From NCBI RefSeq assembly GCF_012584455.1, contig NZ_JABAEB010000002.1:310001-374000 (forward strand): a DNA stretch of 64,000 bases, given 5' to 3'. Under the pieces are notes generated by a model. The model made no database searches, was not told the DNA's origin, and saw nothing but the letters and a program-made list of their open reading frames with translations. Origin of the DNA: Shewanella oncorhynchi (GTDB taxonomy: Bacteria; Pseudomonadota; Gammaproteobacteria; Enterobacterales; Shewanellaceae). The position numbers were made by a program, and so were the translations under genes. Shown in pieces: positions 26,385-36,035 of this stretch (positions are counted from its first letter, which is position 1; every line of letters begins with the position of its first letter).

Positions 26385-27680
26385 TTAAGAAGAGCCAACA
26401 GCACTCGATGGTTTAGTAACGGCATTACTCCTACGGATAAGCCCTGTCATAGTAGAGCCCTGCACTAAAATCGAAAATACGACGACGGCATAGGTCATCA
26501 CTAACAACAACTCCCGCAGCTCTACACCACCAATAGCATCTATGACGATACCCTCAGGCAAACTCATCGCCATAGCGAGGGCTAATCCTCCCCTTAAACC
26601 ACCCCAAATCAAAATCGTCTCAGCATAGGGGTTGTATGACTTAAACAATCGAAAGCCCAAATAAGGTAATAACACACTCATTGCACGCGCCAACAACACT
26701 ATTGGTATAGCCACAAACATAAACCACCATAATGGCGCTTTAAAAGTGACTAACAAAAGTAATAAACCAAGCAATAGGAAGAGTAAGGCATTAAAGAAGG
26801 ATTCAATCAGCGACCAAAAAGTAAATAGTTTCACTCGCTCATTACGAGCAAAAAACTTAGGCACGCTGAAATTTCCTATGATGATCCCCGCACTCACCAT
26901 AGCTAAAGGACCAGAAACACCAAGCACATCCGCCATGACATATCCCGCGGTTGGGATCAGCAGGGTAACCAGCATTAATTGCGTTTCTTCCTCGCAGTAG
27001 CGGAAAAAATGATGCAGCAGAAAACCAAGCACGCCACCGTAAATAACCCCACCTACTGCCTCACGAATAAATAACTCAGAGATATGGATAAACGTCAGTG
27101 GCTCGGTGGAGAAAGCCAATTGCGATATTGCCACAAAAATCACTAACCCTATGCCATCGTTAAATAAAGATTCTCCTTCTACTTGAATCGCAATATCTTC
27201 CGGCGCACCCATTTTCTTTAAAATAGCCAAAACAGCGATAGGATCGGTGGGCGAAATCAAGGCGCCGAACAGTAAGCAGTGGCTGAATTGTAGCGGGAGA
27301 CCCAGCATAGGCGCGAACCAAAATAACAGCCCACCTATAATAAATGTCGACAATAAGGTGCTTATAAAAGCAAGGATTAGGATCTCCCACTTTTGATGCC
27401 TCAGTATTTTTAAGCGGATTTGTAATGCGCCAGCAAAGAGTAAAAAACCGAGCATGCCATTGAGCAGTAAAGCTTGAAAATCGAGTTTCTCTAAGCCAGA
27501 GACAAAATAAACATAAACGTCCCCACCTAAGGCCTTTCCCCCAAGGAGGAGCAACAAACTCATTCCTAGGGCAATAGCAGTAATGGCCACAGTTTCCTGC
27601 AGTTTATGGACGCGAGAGGAGATAACCGAAGTCACTAGCGCCAACGCGCAGAGGACACACAGAATTTGGTAGCTGGACAT
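26385..27680 (-). CDS. CPA1-type Na+(K+)/H+ antiporter, NhaP-like
   Basis: 431 residues with about 12 hydrophobic segments. The conserved core motifs of CPA1 exchangers are present: FGALISPTDPIAVLAILKK, with the acidic residue of transmembrane segment 5, then EGESLFNDGIGLVIFVAI, which has the ND pair at the ion site. Arg in WGGLRGGLALAMAMSLP is typical of NhaP. There is no long C-terminal cytoplasmic regulatory domain. It exchanges Na+ or K+ for protons at the inner membrane; ion choice cannot be read from sequence. It lies between convergent pheA and a small membrane-protein gene and is probably its own unit. Confidence 0.88.
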   Translation of the reverse strand: MSSYQILCVLCALALVTSVISSRVHKLQETVAITAIALGMSLLLLLGGKALGGDVYVYFVSGLEKLDFQALLLNGMLGFLLFAGALQIRLKILRHQKWEILILAFISTLLSTFIIGGLLFWFAPMLGLPLQFSHCLLFGALISPTDPIAVLAILKKMGAPEDIAIQVEGESLFNDGIGLVIFVAISQLAFSTEPLTFIHISELFIREAVGGVIYGGVLGFLLHHFFRYCEEETQLMLVTLLIPTAGYVMADVLGVSGPLAMVSAGIIIGNFSVPKFFARNERVKLFTFWSLIESFFNALLFLLLGLLLLLVTFKAPLWWFMFVAIPIVLLARAMSVLLPYLGFRLFKSYNPYAETILIWGGLRGGLALAMAMSLPEGIVIDAIGGVELRELLLVMTYAVVVFSILVQGSTMTGLIRRSNAVTKPSSAVGSS

Positions 27681-27723
27681 AAGAGCCTCTAAAAATCATC
27701 AATTTAGAGACTCTAGCACAAGT

Positions 27724-28059
27724 TTAGATTTCTAAACCATCCAATAGACTTAACCACCCTTTAATGATCCTGTGGCAAAACCAAATGATCCCAAAGAGAT
27801 AAATCGAAAGACTGAGCCAAGTCAGTGGAACGCAATAGCCGAGCACTAGCAAGCCAAGAAAGGCGAGATTAGAATGCCGTTGCCAACGTAAATGCGACGC
27901 CAATAATGGATTACCATGGAATTGGCGTTGGGAAACATTAATGAACAAACTTAGCAGCACAGGAAGTAATAATAAGGGAAAACCCGACATCAAGGCGTAC
28001 AACAAATGTCCCAGAGTACGGTCTTCAATTTTTGCGGCATAAGTGGTTGTCATTGTCAT
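27724..28059 (-). CDS. Small DUF4870-like membrane protein
   Basis: 111 residues with hydrophobic segments around 17-43, 68-82 and 83-96. The order resembles DUF4870/Tic20-like proteins: a helix, then SHLRWQRHSNLAFLGLLVLG and IIWFCHRIIKGWLSLLDG, the latter like the family's Y-R-I-I-R-G-W-x-x-L end. GGAG lies eight bases before the ATG. It is 43 bases upstream of the antiporter gene on the same strand and may be co-transcribed. Its function is unknown. Confidence 0.6.
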   Translation of the reverse strand: MTMTTTYAAKIEDRTLGHLLYALMSGFPLLLLPVLLSLFINVSQRQFHGNPLLASHLRWQRHSNLAFLGLLVLGYCVPLTWLSLSIYLFGIIWFCHRIIKGWLSLLDGLEI

Positions 28060-28215
28060 TGAGAGACTCCAGCCAGACTAATAGACTGGGCGCAAACATC
28101 ATACGCCCTTGTCATTAACCTTACGTTCTCACTGAGATAAGCGCAACTAAGGATTAGAAATATTTCCATCCATTTAAAAATAAGTCACAAGTAAATGACG
28201 CTAATTAGCAGCGCG

Positions 28216-29391
28216 TTAAAGTTTAAGCGTCACGTCGGATGCTAATGTTGTGGAGCAAGCGAGTACAAAACCGGCCTCAATTTCTGCAGCAGTCAGTGTC
28301 ATCACGCTTGTCGATACCGTTTCTCCCTCCAAGACTTGACACTTACACGCGCCGCAAACGCCCGAACGACAGGCTGCAATAATCGGCAACCCTTCGGCCT
28401 CAATTCCCTCCAGCAGACTTTGTCCTTGATTTAGCGTCGTGCTTCGATCGCCAATAGACAAGGTAAAAGCCCCTTCAGGTAGGTTTTCACTCGTTCCATC
28501 TGACGAGTTTGCTTGCATAAGCTGACTGCGGGCAACTTTCTCGGCCGTGGCAAAACTCTCATGGTATAACCGACTCATATCAAAATTGAGTTCGACCAAT
28601 AAGATTTTTACCGCTTGCATATAGGGTTCTGGCCCACAAAGGTAGATAGTACGCTCTGCAAAATCAGGTACTAAGGTTTTTAGCATCTGTGCACTTAACC
28701 GCCCGAAATCGAATGCTATCTTTGGTGAACACCCCAGTGTTTCAGTGACAGTCTCAAGTACGTATCTGAGCTTAAATGCATTAAAACGGTTGGCCATAGT
28801 CGCCAATGATGACTTAAAAATAATATCATTCTCTGATCGCGCACTGTGCACAAAGGCAATATCGGCATCAATTTGCGTATCAGTCAGATAACGCAACATA
28901 GAGTACATGGGGGTAATACCGCAACCAGCACTCAAAAAAAGGTATTTCTGCGCCGTTATAGCTAACAGATTAGCATCTAACTTTTCAGTCTCTGGCTGTT
29001 TATGGCTTAGCCGAGCAATATCAAACAGATTAAATTGCCCCGCGGGCGGCAGCACTCGCACACTCTGGCCGAGTAATAGATTGTCGATAAGATAATTAGA
29101 TACGAGTCCACCCGCAACACGCTTAATCGTCACCATCAAGGAATAGGGCCTAGATGGCGATGATGACAAGGTATAACTGCGGCACACTTGCTCGCCATTA
29201 ATCTCAAGCACAAAGGTCATAAACTGACCGGGCTTATAGTCAAACTTCATCGGCTCGCCCGCTTGAAAACGAAAACTCACGACATCCGAGGTTTCATTCC
29301 AGCGTTCGACGCACACTAATTGATTAACACTTCCGGGTTTATGGGGCGAAACCGATAATGCCCGCGCTCCCGCTATCACACTCATGTTCAT
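28216..29391 (-). CDS. hcr: NADH oxidoreductase Hcr (Hcp reductase)
   Basis: Transfers electrons from NADH to Hcp. Residues about 15-120 are an FAD-binding ferredoxin reductase domain (GQFMTFVLEINGEQVCRSYT, LPPAGQFNLFD), then an NAD domain (KYLFLSAGCGITPMYSMLRY, IYLCGPEPYMQ), and a C-terminal plant-type [2Fe-2S] ferredoxin (ACRSGVCGACKCQVLEGE, then LACSTT). 391 residues from the chosen ATG at 29391; a second ATG two codons on and a TTG five codons upstream are possible. Downstream of hcp in the same direction, with a 74-base gap, so likely one operon. Confidence 0.92.
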   Translation of the reverse strand: MNMSVIAGARALSVSPHKPGSVNQLVCVERWNETSDVVSFRFQAGEPMKFDYKPGQFMTFVLEINGEQVCRSYTLSSSPSRPYSLMVTIKRVAGGLVSNYLIDNLLLGQSVRVLPPAGQFNLFDIARLSHKQPETEKLDANLLAITAQKYLFLSAGCGITPMYSMLRYLTDTQIDADIAFVHSARSENDIIFKSSLATMANRFNAFKLRYVLETVTETLGCSPKIAFDFGRLSAQMLKTLVPDFAERTIYLCGPEPYMQAVKILLVELNFDMSRLYHESFATAEKVARSQLMQANSSDGTSENLPEGAFTLSIGDRSTTLNQGQSLLEGIEAEGLPIIAACRSGVCGACKCQVLEGETVSTSVMTLTAAEIEAGFVLACSTTLASDVTLKL

Positions 29392-29465
29392 AGCATTTAC
29401 CCACAAAACACTGCGGCCTCAGTAAACAAGCCAAAACCGCAGTTCAGCAACAATTCTTGGTTGAT

Positions 29466-31130
29466 TTAAGCCACGTTTAACATATTTTTTAAATCGGCTT
29501 CGACTGTCGTGGTATTACGCAAGCCAAACTTATCTTCTAAAATTTTGGCTAAATTGGCCGTCAGGAACGCAGGTGGCGTCGGGCCTGTTCGAATATTTTT
29601 AACGCCAAGTGACAACAGCGTCAGCAGTACTACAATGGCTTTTTGCTCAAACCAAGAAAGCACTAAGCTCAGAGGTAATTCATTGATATCACATTCAAAC
29701 ACTTCAGCTAATGCAATCGCTAACTGAATCGCTGAATAGGCATCGTTACATTGGCCCACATCGAGCAAACGTGGAATACCGTTAATGTCACCAAATTCGA
29801 GCTTATTGAATTTGTACTTACCACAGCCTAGCGTCAGGATTATTGAATCCTTAGGTGTGGATTTAGCAAGTTCAGTGAAGTAGCTTCTGTCGGCTTTGTC
29901 GCCATCGCAACCGCCAACAAGGAAGAAATGCTTAATCGCACCACTTTTCACATTTTCAACCACGGCGGGCGCTGCGGCCATCAAGGCATTGCGGGCAAAA
30001 CCAATAGTGATAGTGTGTGGGATTTCATCATAGATAAAGCCTTCTAAGGCTAACGCTTTATCAATGACAGCCGAGAAATCATCTCCTTCGATATGCACCA
30101 CACCAGGCCAGCCCACTATGCTGCGAGTAAAGATACGATCACTATAACTACCCACATTTGGATCGATAATACAGTTAGATGTCATCACTACAGCGCCAGG
30201 GAAATTGGCAAATTCTTGCTGTTGATTCTGCCAAGCACTGCCGTAATTTCCGACAAGATGTGCATATTTTTTAAAGGCTGGATACGCTAGTGCAGGAAGC
30301 ATTTCACCGTGGGTAAACACATTGATACCCTTGCCTACAGTCTGCTCGAGAATAAGCTCTAAATCCTTCATGTCATGGCCAGAGACTAGTATGGCTTTGC
30401 CCTTAACTGACTTAGTGTTGACCACAGTTGGCTCAGGATGACCAAAGGCTTGAGTTTCCCCCGCATCCAACATTGCCATTATGCGGTAGTTCAACTGACC
30501 TATGTCCATAGCCGTAGTAAACAGCTTATCGCCATCTACACTAGGCTCACCTAAGAAAGACATGATTTCATGGAAGCGCCCTGCCACATCAGCATCAGTC
30601 TGACCCAACACGCGAGCATGCTCCATATAAGCAGCCGCCCCCTTAAGGCCATATAAACACAATAACCTCAATCCCATGATGTCTTCATGAACTTCATGCT
30701 TATCTTTATTCAACAGTGCAATCGGTGCCTGCGCTAGCATTTCAACCTTACTGGTCCCCAGCACTAACTGAGCGACTTGCGGCACTTGCTCAGCAGCAAT
30801 ACCGGCTTGTTCACAAGCCGCTTCGTAAGAAGCTTTTAACTGAGCACGATACTTAGCCGCCTGCTGGGTATAGGCCATAATACGCTCATCATCGAAGTTG
30901 ACGTTGGTGAGGGTCGCGAAAAAGGCTTTAGGCACAAAACTATCAATTTCAGCATCGATAATGCCCAGCTCGCGAGCTTTAACCGCATATACAGACACGC
31001 CTTGTAGCATGTAAATCAGCAAGTCTTGCAGATCGGACGTTGCCGCCAACTTGCCACACATACCTTGGGAATAACTACAACCATTGCCAGCGGGTGTACG
31101 AATGGTTTGCTCACACTGAATACAGAACAT
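29466..31130 (-). CDS. hcp: Hybrid cluster protein, hydroxylamine/NO reductase
   Basis: 554 residues. N-terminal cysteines C3-X2-C6-X11-C18-X6-C25 are the spacing of class II Hcp, which carries a [2Fe-2S] cluster and works with Hcr, unlike class I with its [4Fe-4S]. The hybrid-cluster ligands lie in the C-terminal two thirds (for example [33 protein letters not shown] and [11 protein letters not shown]). In E. coli it reduces NO to N2O under anaerobiosis and limits nitrosative stress. Operon order hcp-hcr matches enterobacteria. A partial NsrR-like half site close to the start is too weak to call. Confidence 0.94.
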   Translation of the reverse strand: MFCIQCEQTIRTPAGNGCSYSQGMCGKLAATSDLQDLLIYMLQGVSVYAVKARELGIIDAEIDSFVPKAFFATLTNVNFDDERIMAYTQQAAKYRAQLKASYEAACEQAGIAAEQVPQVAQLVLGTSKVEMLAQAPIALLNKDKHEVHEDIMGLRLLCLYGLKGAAAYMEHARVLGQTDADVAGRFHEIMSFLGEPSVDGDKLFTTAMDIGQLNYRIMAMLDAGETQAFGHPEPTVVNTKSVKGKAILVSGHDMKDLELILEQTVGKGINVFTHGEMLPALAYPAFKKYAHLVGNYGSAWQNQQQEFANFPGAVVMTSNCIIDPNVGSYSDRIFTRSIVGWPGVVHIEGDDFSAVIDKALALEGFIYDEIPHTITIGFARNALMAAAPAVVENVKSGAIKHFFLVGGCDGDKADRSYFTELAKSTPKDSIILTLGCGKYKFNKLEFGDINGIPRLLDVGQCNDAYSAIQLAIALAEVFECDINELPLSLVLSWFEQKAIVVLLTLLSLGVKNIRTGPTPPAFLTANLAKILEDKFGLRNTTTVEADLKNMLNVA

Positions 31131-31296
31131 GGATAGACTCCTAATTTAAATTCATGCTTTATTTTTGCATGTTTAAAACTAGTCTACCTAAACGTGCCAT
31201 AAGCGACAGTCATTTCTAAAGTGAGATGCTAAATGTTAGAGAAAGATCACCTTAAGCAATTGCTAATTAATACAATGTGAACTGTTAAAAATCCAT

Positions 31297-31322
31297 AAAA
31301 AAACGCCCATCAATGATGGGCG
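31297..31322 (-). terminator. Terminator of aroF-tyrA
   Basis: CGCCCAT (31304-31310) and ATGGGCG (31316-31322) with flanking A and T pairing; on the minus strand the hairpin is followed by seven T. It lies about 25 bases after the tyrA stop. Confidence 0.88.
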
Positions 31323-31346
31323 TTTTAAAAAGTAACTGTTTATTTA

Positions 31347-32486
31347 TTAATTGGTTTTCATATCATTAACCGATTGCAGCATAATACGGCTTTCACGCTG
31401 GAATTGAGGTGCAAAATCCCCAAACCATTTGGCGACACTTTGGAACTGCTTAATAAACTCGTTCCTGTCACCCCGTTTTAGCAGTTCTAACGCTTCACGG
31501 TAGTTATCTAAATAATCACCAATAGCATGCTGGCTATCTTGCTGGGCAAAAATAATATCGGCGTAAAGCTCTGGGCTTTGGGCGAATAAGCGCCCTACCA
31601 TAGCCAATTCTAATCGGTAAATCGGCGAGCTAAATTGCAGTAAAGTATCGATATCTGCCTCTTCCTTACACAGATTCAAACCATACACAAAGGTCGAGAA
31701 GTGACGCATTGCCTGCACTAGCTGCATCGCATTGTCGTGACGCTCTGGTTCCGCTTCGACAATCCGCGCCCCCCAAATGGCGATCTGCTCAAGTAGCCAC
31801 TGGTATTTTTCCGGCGAGCGACCATGGCACACCACCACGACTTGCTTCGCCAGACTGCCCACATCAGGACCAAACATAGGATGAAAACCAACGACGGGAC
31901 CAGAATGCGCCTCAAGCATGGCTTTAACTGGCTCAGTCTTGATGGAGGTCAAATCTGCCAGAATGCAGTCGGCTGGTAATTGGGTCAGCTTTTCACGAAT
32001 AAGCTCGCAAGTAATCGCAATCGGCACAGTCACTAACACCATCCCCGCATCGGCAAATAGGTTATCCGCTTGCTGCCAATCATCTTTATCGAGCAGATTC
32101 ACTTGGTAGCCAGATAAGGTCAGCATTTGTGAGAACAGTCCACCGAGTTGCCCTTTACCGCCGACAATCACCACTGAGCCAAGATCTTTTTTAACTTGCT
32201 TAAAACCAACATCTTTTTCATTGAGGTAAGACTCACGCATCAAGCGACGCAAAATATCTTCGATCAACTGCGGCTCGATCCCCATAGTTTTTGCTTCTTC
32301 ACGACGTTTAGCCAGCATGGCGGCTTCACGCTGAGGAGCATAAATAGGTAAACCGGCGCCGTGTTTCACCGTGCCCACTTGCGCAACGAGATCCAAGCGC
32401 TTACGCAGTAAGTGCAGTAATTGCTGATCAACACCATCAATCAGGCCGCGAAGGTGTTCTAATTCGGCCGTTGTTTTTTCATTCAT
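31347..32486 (-). CDS. tyrA: Bifunctional chorismate mutase / prephenate dehydrogenase
   Basis: Tyrosine branch: chorismate to prephenate to 4-hydroxyphenylpyruvate. The start at 32486 gives [20 protein letters not shown]; an ATG four codons earlier lacks a ribosome site. Residues about 1-90 are AroQ mutase ([20 protein letters not shown]), then a NAD-binding dehydrogenase with [18 protein letters not shown] and [12 protein letters not shown]. 379 residues (E. coli 373). It lies 27 bases after aroF in the same operon, as in E. coli, and is convergent to pheA through hcp-hcr and the antiporter, which are absent from that place in E. coli. Confidence 0.96.
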   Translation of the reverse strand: MNEKTTAELEHLRGLIDGVDQQLLHLLRKRLDLVAQVGTVKHGAGLPIYAPQREAAMLAKRREEAKTMGIEPQLIEDILRRLMRESYLNEKDVGFKQVKKDLGSVVIVGGKGQLGGLFSQMLTLSGYQVNLLDKDDWQQADNLFADAGMVLVTVPIAITCELIREKLTQLPADCILADLTSIKTEPVKAMLEAHSGPVVGFHPMFGPDVGSLAKQVVVVCHGRSPEKYQWLLEQIAIWGARIVEAEPERHDNAMQLVQAMRHFSTFVYGLNLCKEEADIDTLLQFSSPIYRLELAMVGRLFAQSPELYADIIFAQQDSQHAIGDYLDNYREALELLKRGDRNEFIKQFQSVAKWFGDFAPQFQRESRIMLQSVNDMKTN

Positions 32487-32513
32487 ACCTGAGTCCATTA
32501 AGCTGTAGCCAAT

Positions 32514-33605
32514 TTAAGCGTTAGCTACTTTAAGCATATCGAAACGCGTTGGAAGTATTGAAGATAACTTCGCTGCGCCTTCCCGTAAAATGGTTTCTGT
32601 TTTTTCCCAATTAATACAAGAATCTGTTACAGAAACACCGTAAGCAAGCTCGCTTAATGGCTTATCACAACTTTGATTGCCTTCATTTAAATGACTTTCT
32701 AGCATGACGCCAATAATCGACTTATTGCCGTTAAAAATCTGCTCGAACACATCTTCACAGACAGGCTTTTGGCGGCTGTAGTCTTTGGATGAATTGCCAT
32801 GGCTGCAATCGATGATCAAACGTGCATTGAGTTTGGCTTTATGGAGCTGCGTTTCACACTCTGCCACACTCGCCGCATCATAATTGGGCGTTGCACCGCC
32901 ACGTAAAATCACATGACCATCGGGATTGCCCGCAGTTTGCAATAATGCGACTTGGCCCTGCTGGTTTATGCCCATAAATCTGTGGCTACTGGCCGCCGAT
33001 TTTAGCGCATTAATCGCCACATCGAGCTTACCATCGGTGCCATTTTTAAAGCCCACCGGCATAGAAAGACCCGATGCCATTTCCCTATGGGTTTGCGATT
33101 CAGTGGTGCGAGCGCCAATGGCAGACCAAGTCACTAGCTCAGAAATGTACTGAGGACTGATAGGATCAAGCGCTTCGGTGGCAACAGGCAGTCCTAACTC
33201 GGCCAACCAAATCATCAGCTCACGGGCCATTTTCAGGCCTTTTTCGACATCGAAGGATTCATCCATATCGGGGTCGTTGATCATGCCCTTCCAACCTACC
33301 GTGGTACGCGGCTTTTCAAAGTACACTCGCATTAAGATGTAAAACTCATCACTGAGTTCATCGTGCAGGGTTTTAAGCCTTAAAGCGTATTCCTTAGCAG
33401 CGGCGATATCATGGATGGAGCAAGGCCCGGTGACGATCAATACTCGATTGTCACGCTTATGAACAATATCAGCCACGGTTTTGCGGGCATTGAGGATATA
33501 ACGATAAGCATGCTCAGAGAGTGGCAAGGCATTTTTAAGCTCTTGCGGCGTGATTAAGACTTTCTCTGAACTGATGTGTACGTTGTTAATCGTATCTTGT
33601 TGCAT
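32514..33605 (-). CDS. aroF: DAHP synthase, Tyr-sensitive type
   Basis: First step of aromatic biosynthesis, from phosphoenolpyruvate and erythrose-4-phosphate. The start at 33605 gives MQQDTINNVHISSEKVL, aligning with E. coli AroF; AGGTGG lies five bases upstream. Type I-alpha core motifs are intact: VTGPCSIHD, RVYFEKPRTTVGWKG, GARTTESQTHREMASGLS, ILRGG and IDCSHGNSSKDY. Asn8, which sets Tyr sensitivity in E. coli AroF, is present, so Tyr feedback is likely. First gene of aroF-tyrA. A 26-codon ORF precedes it. Confidence 0.95.
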   Translation of the reverse strand: MQQDTINNVHISSEKVLITPQELKNALPLSEHAYRYILNARKTVADIVHKRDNRVLIVTGPCSIHDIAAAKEYALRLKTLHDELSDEFYILMRVYFEKPRTTVGWKGMINDPDMDESFDVEKGLKMARELMIWLAELGLPVATEALDPISPQYISELVTWSAIGARTTESQTHREMASGLSMPVGFKNGTDGKLDVAINALKSAASSHRFMGINQQGQVALLQTAGNPDGHVILRGGATPNYDAASVAECETQLHKAKLNARLIIDCSHGNSSKDYSRQKPVCEDVFEQIFNGNKSIIGVMLESHLNEGNQSCDKPLSELAYGVSVTDSCINWEKTETILREGAAKLSSILPTRFDMLKVANA

Positions 33606-33621
33606 GCTTACCACCTAAGAC

Positions 33622-33702
33622 TTAGTGTTTAACCCAGTTGTCGAAGCAGGACTTCAAGTCAGCTTGGGTATTCATTTCGGATATAAAATAGCGTAAATCC
33701 AT
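33622..33702 (-). CDS. Small upstream ORF (26 aa) before aroF
   Basis: Starts ATG GAT TTA CGC TAT TTT (MDLRYFISE), with AGAGGT eight bases upstream, and stops with TAA 16 bases before the aroF ATG. It has Asn, Trp, Phe and one Tyr (N-terminal Y5, then CFDNWVKH at the end). It is not Tyr-rich and no terminator follows, so classic attenuation is not supported. Translational coupling to aroF or a small peptide are the alternatives. Confidence 0.45.
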   Translation of the reverse strand: MDLRYFISEMNTQADLKSCFDNWVKH

Positions 33703-33715
33703 CGCAACGTACCTC

Positions 33716-33735
33716 TGTAATGCTACACCATTACA
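33716..33735. promoter_or_regulatory. Palindrome near the aroF start region
   Basis: TGTAAT-N8-ATTACA is a perfect inverted repeat just upstream of the small ORF. It resembles a TyrR box (TGTAAA-N6-TTTACA), but the spacer is two bases too long. A candidate promoter (TTGATC, 17 bases, CATAGT on the minus strand) lies further upstream. Confidence 0.35.
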
Positions 33736-33800
33736 ATCAGGCGACCACTATGCCTGTTCATTCTCTTTAGATCAAGTATAAATACTCAAAAAACAGCAAC

Positions 33801-33825
33801 AAAAAACCGCCACTAGGGCGGTTTT
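33801..33825 (-). terminator. Terminator after rplS
   Basis: AAAACCGCC (33803-33811) pairs with GGCGGTTTT (33817-33825); on the minus strand the hairpin is followed by a T-run. It ends the rpsP-rimM-trmD-rplS operon. Confidence 0.88.
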
Positions 33826-33865
33826 CTGTGCGAACACTACGTCTTGTTTTCTGTAGCGGTAACTA

Positions 33866-34219
33866 TTACTTAGTTGCCAGCTTCTCACGGATACGTGCAG
33901 ATTTACCTGAACGATCACGCAGATAGTACAGTTTGGCGCGACGAACGCGACCACGACGCTTAACTTCAATGCTAGCGATCAGTGGGCTGTGCGTTTGGAA
34001 AGCACGCTCAACACCTTCGCCATTAGAGATTTTACGTACTGTGAATGCAGAGTGCAGACCACGGTTACGCTTAGCAATTACAACGCCTTCAAAAGCCTGT
34101 AAACGCTCTTTATCGCCTTCTTTAACACGAACCTGAACGACTACTGTATCACCAGCACCAAACGCAGGTACGTCTTGTTTCATTTGCTCATCGTTGAGCA
34201 TTTTAATGATGTTGTTCAT
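33866..34219 (-). CDS. rplS: 50S ribosomal protein L19
   Basis: 117 residues, one more than E. coli L19 as I recall it. Conserved: [60 protein letters not shown], ending [10 protein letters not shown]19 lies at the interface between subunits and contacts 16S rRNA. Last gene of the operon, 34 bases after trmD. Confidence 0.97.
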
Positions 34220-34253
34220 AACTTACTCCGTTCTAGAATTAACTGAGCTACGA

Positions 34254-35000
34254 CTAAGCATGCTTGTTCATTGCTTCAACGAACTGCGCTAATAGAGTCG
34301 TTTGTTCGTCAGTCAGAGCTAGATTTTGCAATAATTCTGGCCGTCTAAGTAAAGTCCTACCAAGGCTTTGCTGTAAACGCCAGAGTCTAATTTGTTCGTG
34401 GTTGCCACTTAGCAGCACTGCCGGTACGTCAAGACCATCAAGGCTTTCAGGGCGAGTGTAATGTGGACAATCCAGTAAACCGTCGGAGAAAGAATCTTGC
34501 TCCGCCGAAGCTTGTTTTCCTAGCACGCCAGGAACCAATCTCGATACTGAATCTATCAGAGTCATCGCCGGTAATTCGCCGCCCGAAAGCACGTAATCCC
34601 CTATCGACCACTCTTCATCCACTTCCGTTTGAATGATGCGTTCATCAATACCTTCGTATCGACCACAGACCAAAATCAAACGTGATGATTGAGCCAACTC
34701 AGTGACGCCTTGCTGATCCAGCTTGCGTCCTTGAGGTGACAAGTAAATCACCTTCGCACCTTCACCCGCTGCAGCTTTCGCTGCATGGATGGCATCGCGT
34801 AAGGGTTGCACCATCATCAACATTCCGGGACCACCGCCGTAAGGCCTGTCATCTACCGTATTGTGTCTATCATGGGTGAAATCACGGGGATTCCACGTAT
34901 GCAACTCGAGCAGGCCGTTTTTCACGGCTCGACCCGTAACACCAAAGTCTGTCACGGCACGGAACATCTCTGGGAACAGGGTTATTACCCCTAACCACAT
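34254..35000 (-). CDS. trmD: tRNA (guanine-N1)-methyltransferase
   Basis: 248 residues. It methylates G37 of tRNAs reading CUN, CCN and CGG codons, using S-adenosylmethionine in a deep trefoil knot. Conserved: [59 protein letters not shown], then [17 protein letters not shown]. Asp in DCPHYTRPE belongs to the catalytic region. Third gene of the operon, between rimM and rplS. Confidence 0.97.
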   Translation of the reverse strand: MWLGVITLFPEMFRAVTDFGVTGRAVKNGLLELHTWNPRDFTHDRHNTVDDRPYGGGPGMLMMVQPLRDAIHAAKAAAGEGAKVIYLSPQGRKLDQQGVTELAQSSRLILVCGRYEGIDERIIQTEVDEEWSIGDYVLSGGELPAMTLIDSVSRLVPGVLGKQASAEQDSFSDGLLDCPHYTRPESLDGLDVPAVLLSGNHEQIRLWRLQQSLGRTLLRRPELLQNLALTDEQTTLLAQFVEAMNKHA

Positions 35001-35015
35001 CTGTTGTACCTCGAC

Positions 35016-35546
35016 TTAGAAGTCAGGATCCCAATCCACTAAAATCTGTTTACCTTGCAGGTCCACCGTTTTGATGAACTGCTCAGGGACAAAGGGGATC
35101 ATACGTTCCACTTTGCCGAAACTATCTTTAGCGTTGGCTTTAACGAGTAATACGTCGTTCGATCCTGTTTCCACGATCTGATCGACAATCCCCATGTTAT
35201 AGCCTGTTGTATTGACCACTTCGCAACCGATGAGATCACGCCAGTAGAATTCATCTGCTGGCAAATCGTTCATCTGTTCCGGCAAAATCGCAATCTCACA
35301 ATTTGTGAGCATTTGCGCTTGCTCCCGTGTTTCTACGCCATCAAGTAAGGCAACAACGGCCTTGCCTTGATAACGCCACTGGGTGACCTTTATTTCGCGC
35401 CATTCACCATTTTCTTTAATAAGCCAAGGTGAATAGTCAAAGATACCTTCAACAGAATCGGTATAGGCGGTGATTTTCAGCCAACCTTTAATGCCATGAC
35501 AGGAGCCTAATTTCCCCAGTACGACTGGCTGTTGGTTACTGCTCAT
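35016..35546 (-). CDS. rimM: 16S rRNA-processing protein RimM
   Basis: 176 residues from ATG 35546; the preceding TTG is discounted. Helps 30S maturation near S19 and helix 31-33. The N-terminal RimM domain ([20 protein letters not shown]) and C-terminal PRC-barrel ([30 protein letters not shown]) are both recognisable. AAGG lies ten bases upstream. Second gene of the operon. Confidence 0.96.
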   Translation of the reverse strand: MSSNQQPVVLGKLGSCHGIKGWLKITAYTDSVEGIFDYSPWLIKENGEWREIKVTQWRYQGKAVVALLDGVETREQAQMLTNCEIAILPEQMNDLPADEFYWRDLIGCEVVNTTGYNMGIVDQIVETGSNDVLLVKANAKDSFGKVERMIPFVPEQFIKTVDLQGKQILVDWDPDF

Positions 35547-35566
35547 CAATCTATACCTTAACGCTA

Positions 35567-35818
35567 TTAAGCTGTTGCTTTACGAGCGTCTTTGATCAGT
35601 TTTGCTACACGTTCTGTAGCAGCTGCACCGTTAGAAACCCAGTGCTCAACGCGAGCTAGGTCTAAACGTAAAGTTTCTTCTTGGCCACGGGCCAATGGGT
35701 TGAAGAAACCAACACGCTCGATGAAACGACCGTCACGAGCGTTACGGCTATCAGCAACAACGATGTTGTAAAATGGACGCTTTTTTGCGCCGCCACGAGC
35801 TAAACGAATGGTAACCAT
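35567..35818 (-). CDS. rpsP: 30S ribosomal protein S16
   Basis: 83 residues. [34 protein letters not shown] and [15 protein letters not shown] are diagnostic. S16 is needed for 30S assembly, stabilising the 5' domain of 16S rRNA. First gene of rpsP-rimM-trmD-rplS; an attenuator-like hairpin lies in its leader. Confidence 0.97.
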   Translation of the reverse strand: MVTIRLARGGAKKRPFYNIVVADSRNARDGRFIERVGFFNPLARGQEETLRLDLARVEHWVSNGAAATERVAKLIKDARKATA

Positions 35819-35850
35819 GCGTTTTCAATCCTCTAATGATTTGCTTGAAG

Positions 35851-35892
35851 CAAAAATAAAAACTGGAACCCCGTGTTCGCGAAGAGTCCCAG
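35851..35892 (-). terminator. Attenuator-like terminator in the rpsP leader
   Basis: On the minus strand CTGGGACTC (35892-35884) pairs with GGGTTCCAG (35871-35863) with two wobble pairs, followed by TTTTTATTTTT. It ends 33 bases before the rpsP ATG. With the promoter at 35908-35935 it lies inside the rpsP leader. Confidence 0.6.
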
Positions 35893-35907
35893 ATAGAAAG
35901 CCGGAAG

Positions 35908-35935
35908 ATTTTACCTGACTTTCCAACGAATGCAA
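35908..35935 (-). promoter_or_regulatory. Candidate rpsP operon promoter
   Basis: Minus strand TTGCAT (35935-35930), 16 bases, then TAAAAT (35913-35908). Transcription from it would run directly into the hairpin at 35851-35892 about ten bases later. Confidence 0.55.
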
Positions 35936-36035
35936 CCAAAGATGGCGATTATTACGCCTGCGCCCTCAGTAAGCGGTTCATTGTTGCCAGAGTCAACCGA
36001 CTGATAAAGTGCTAAGTTTAACTAAAAATGCCCGA

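Noticed and set aside
31141-31162. NsrR site upstream of hcp
   Set aside because: Only one half (ATGAATTT) matches; the other half is too poor to call without a profile score.
33716-33735. TyrR box upstream of aroF
   Set aside because: The spacer is eight rather than six bases; kept only as an unnamed palindrome.
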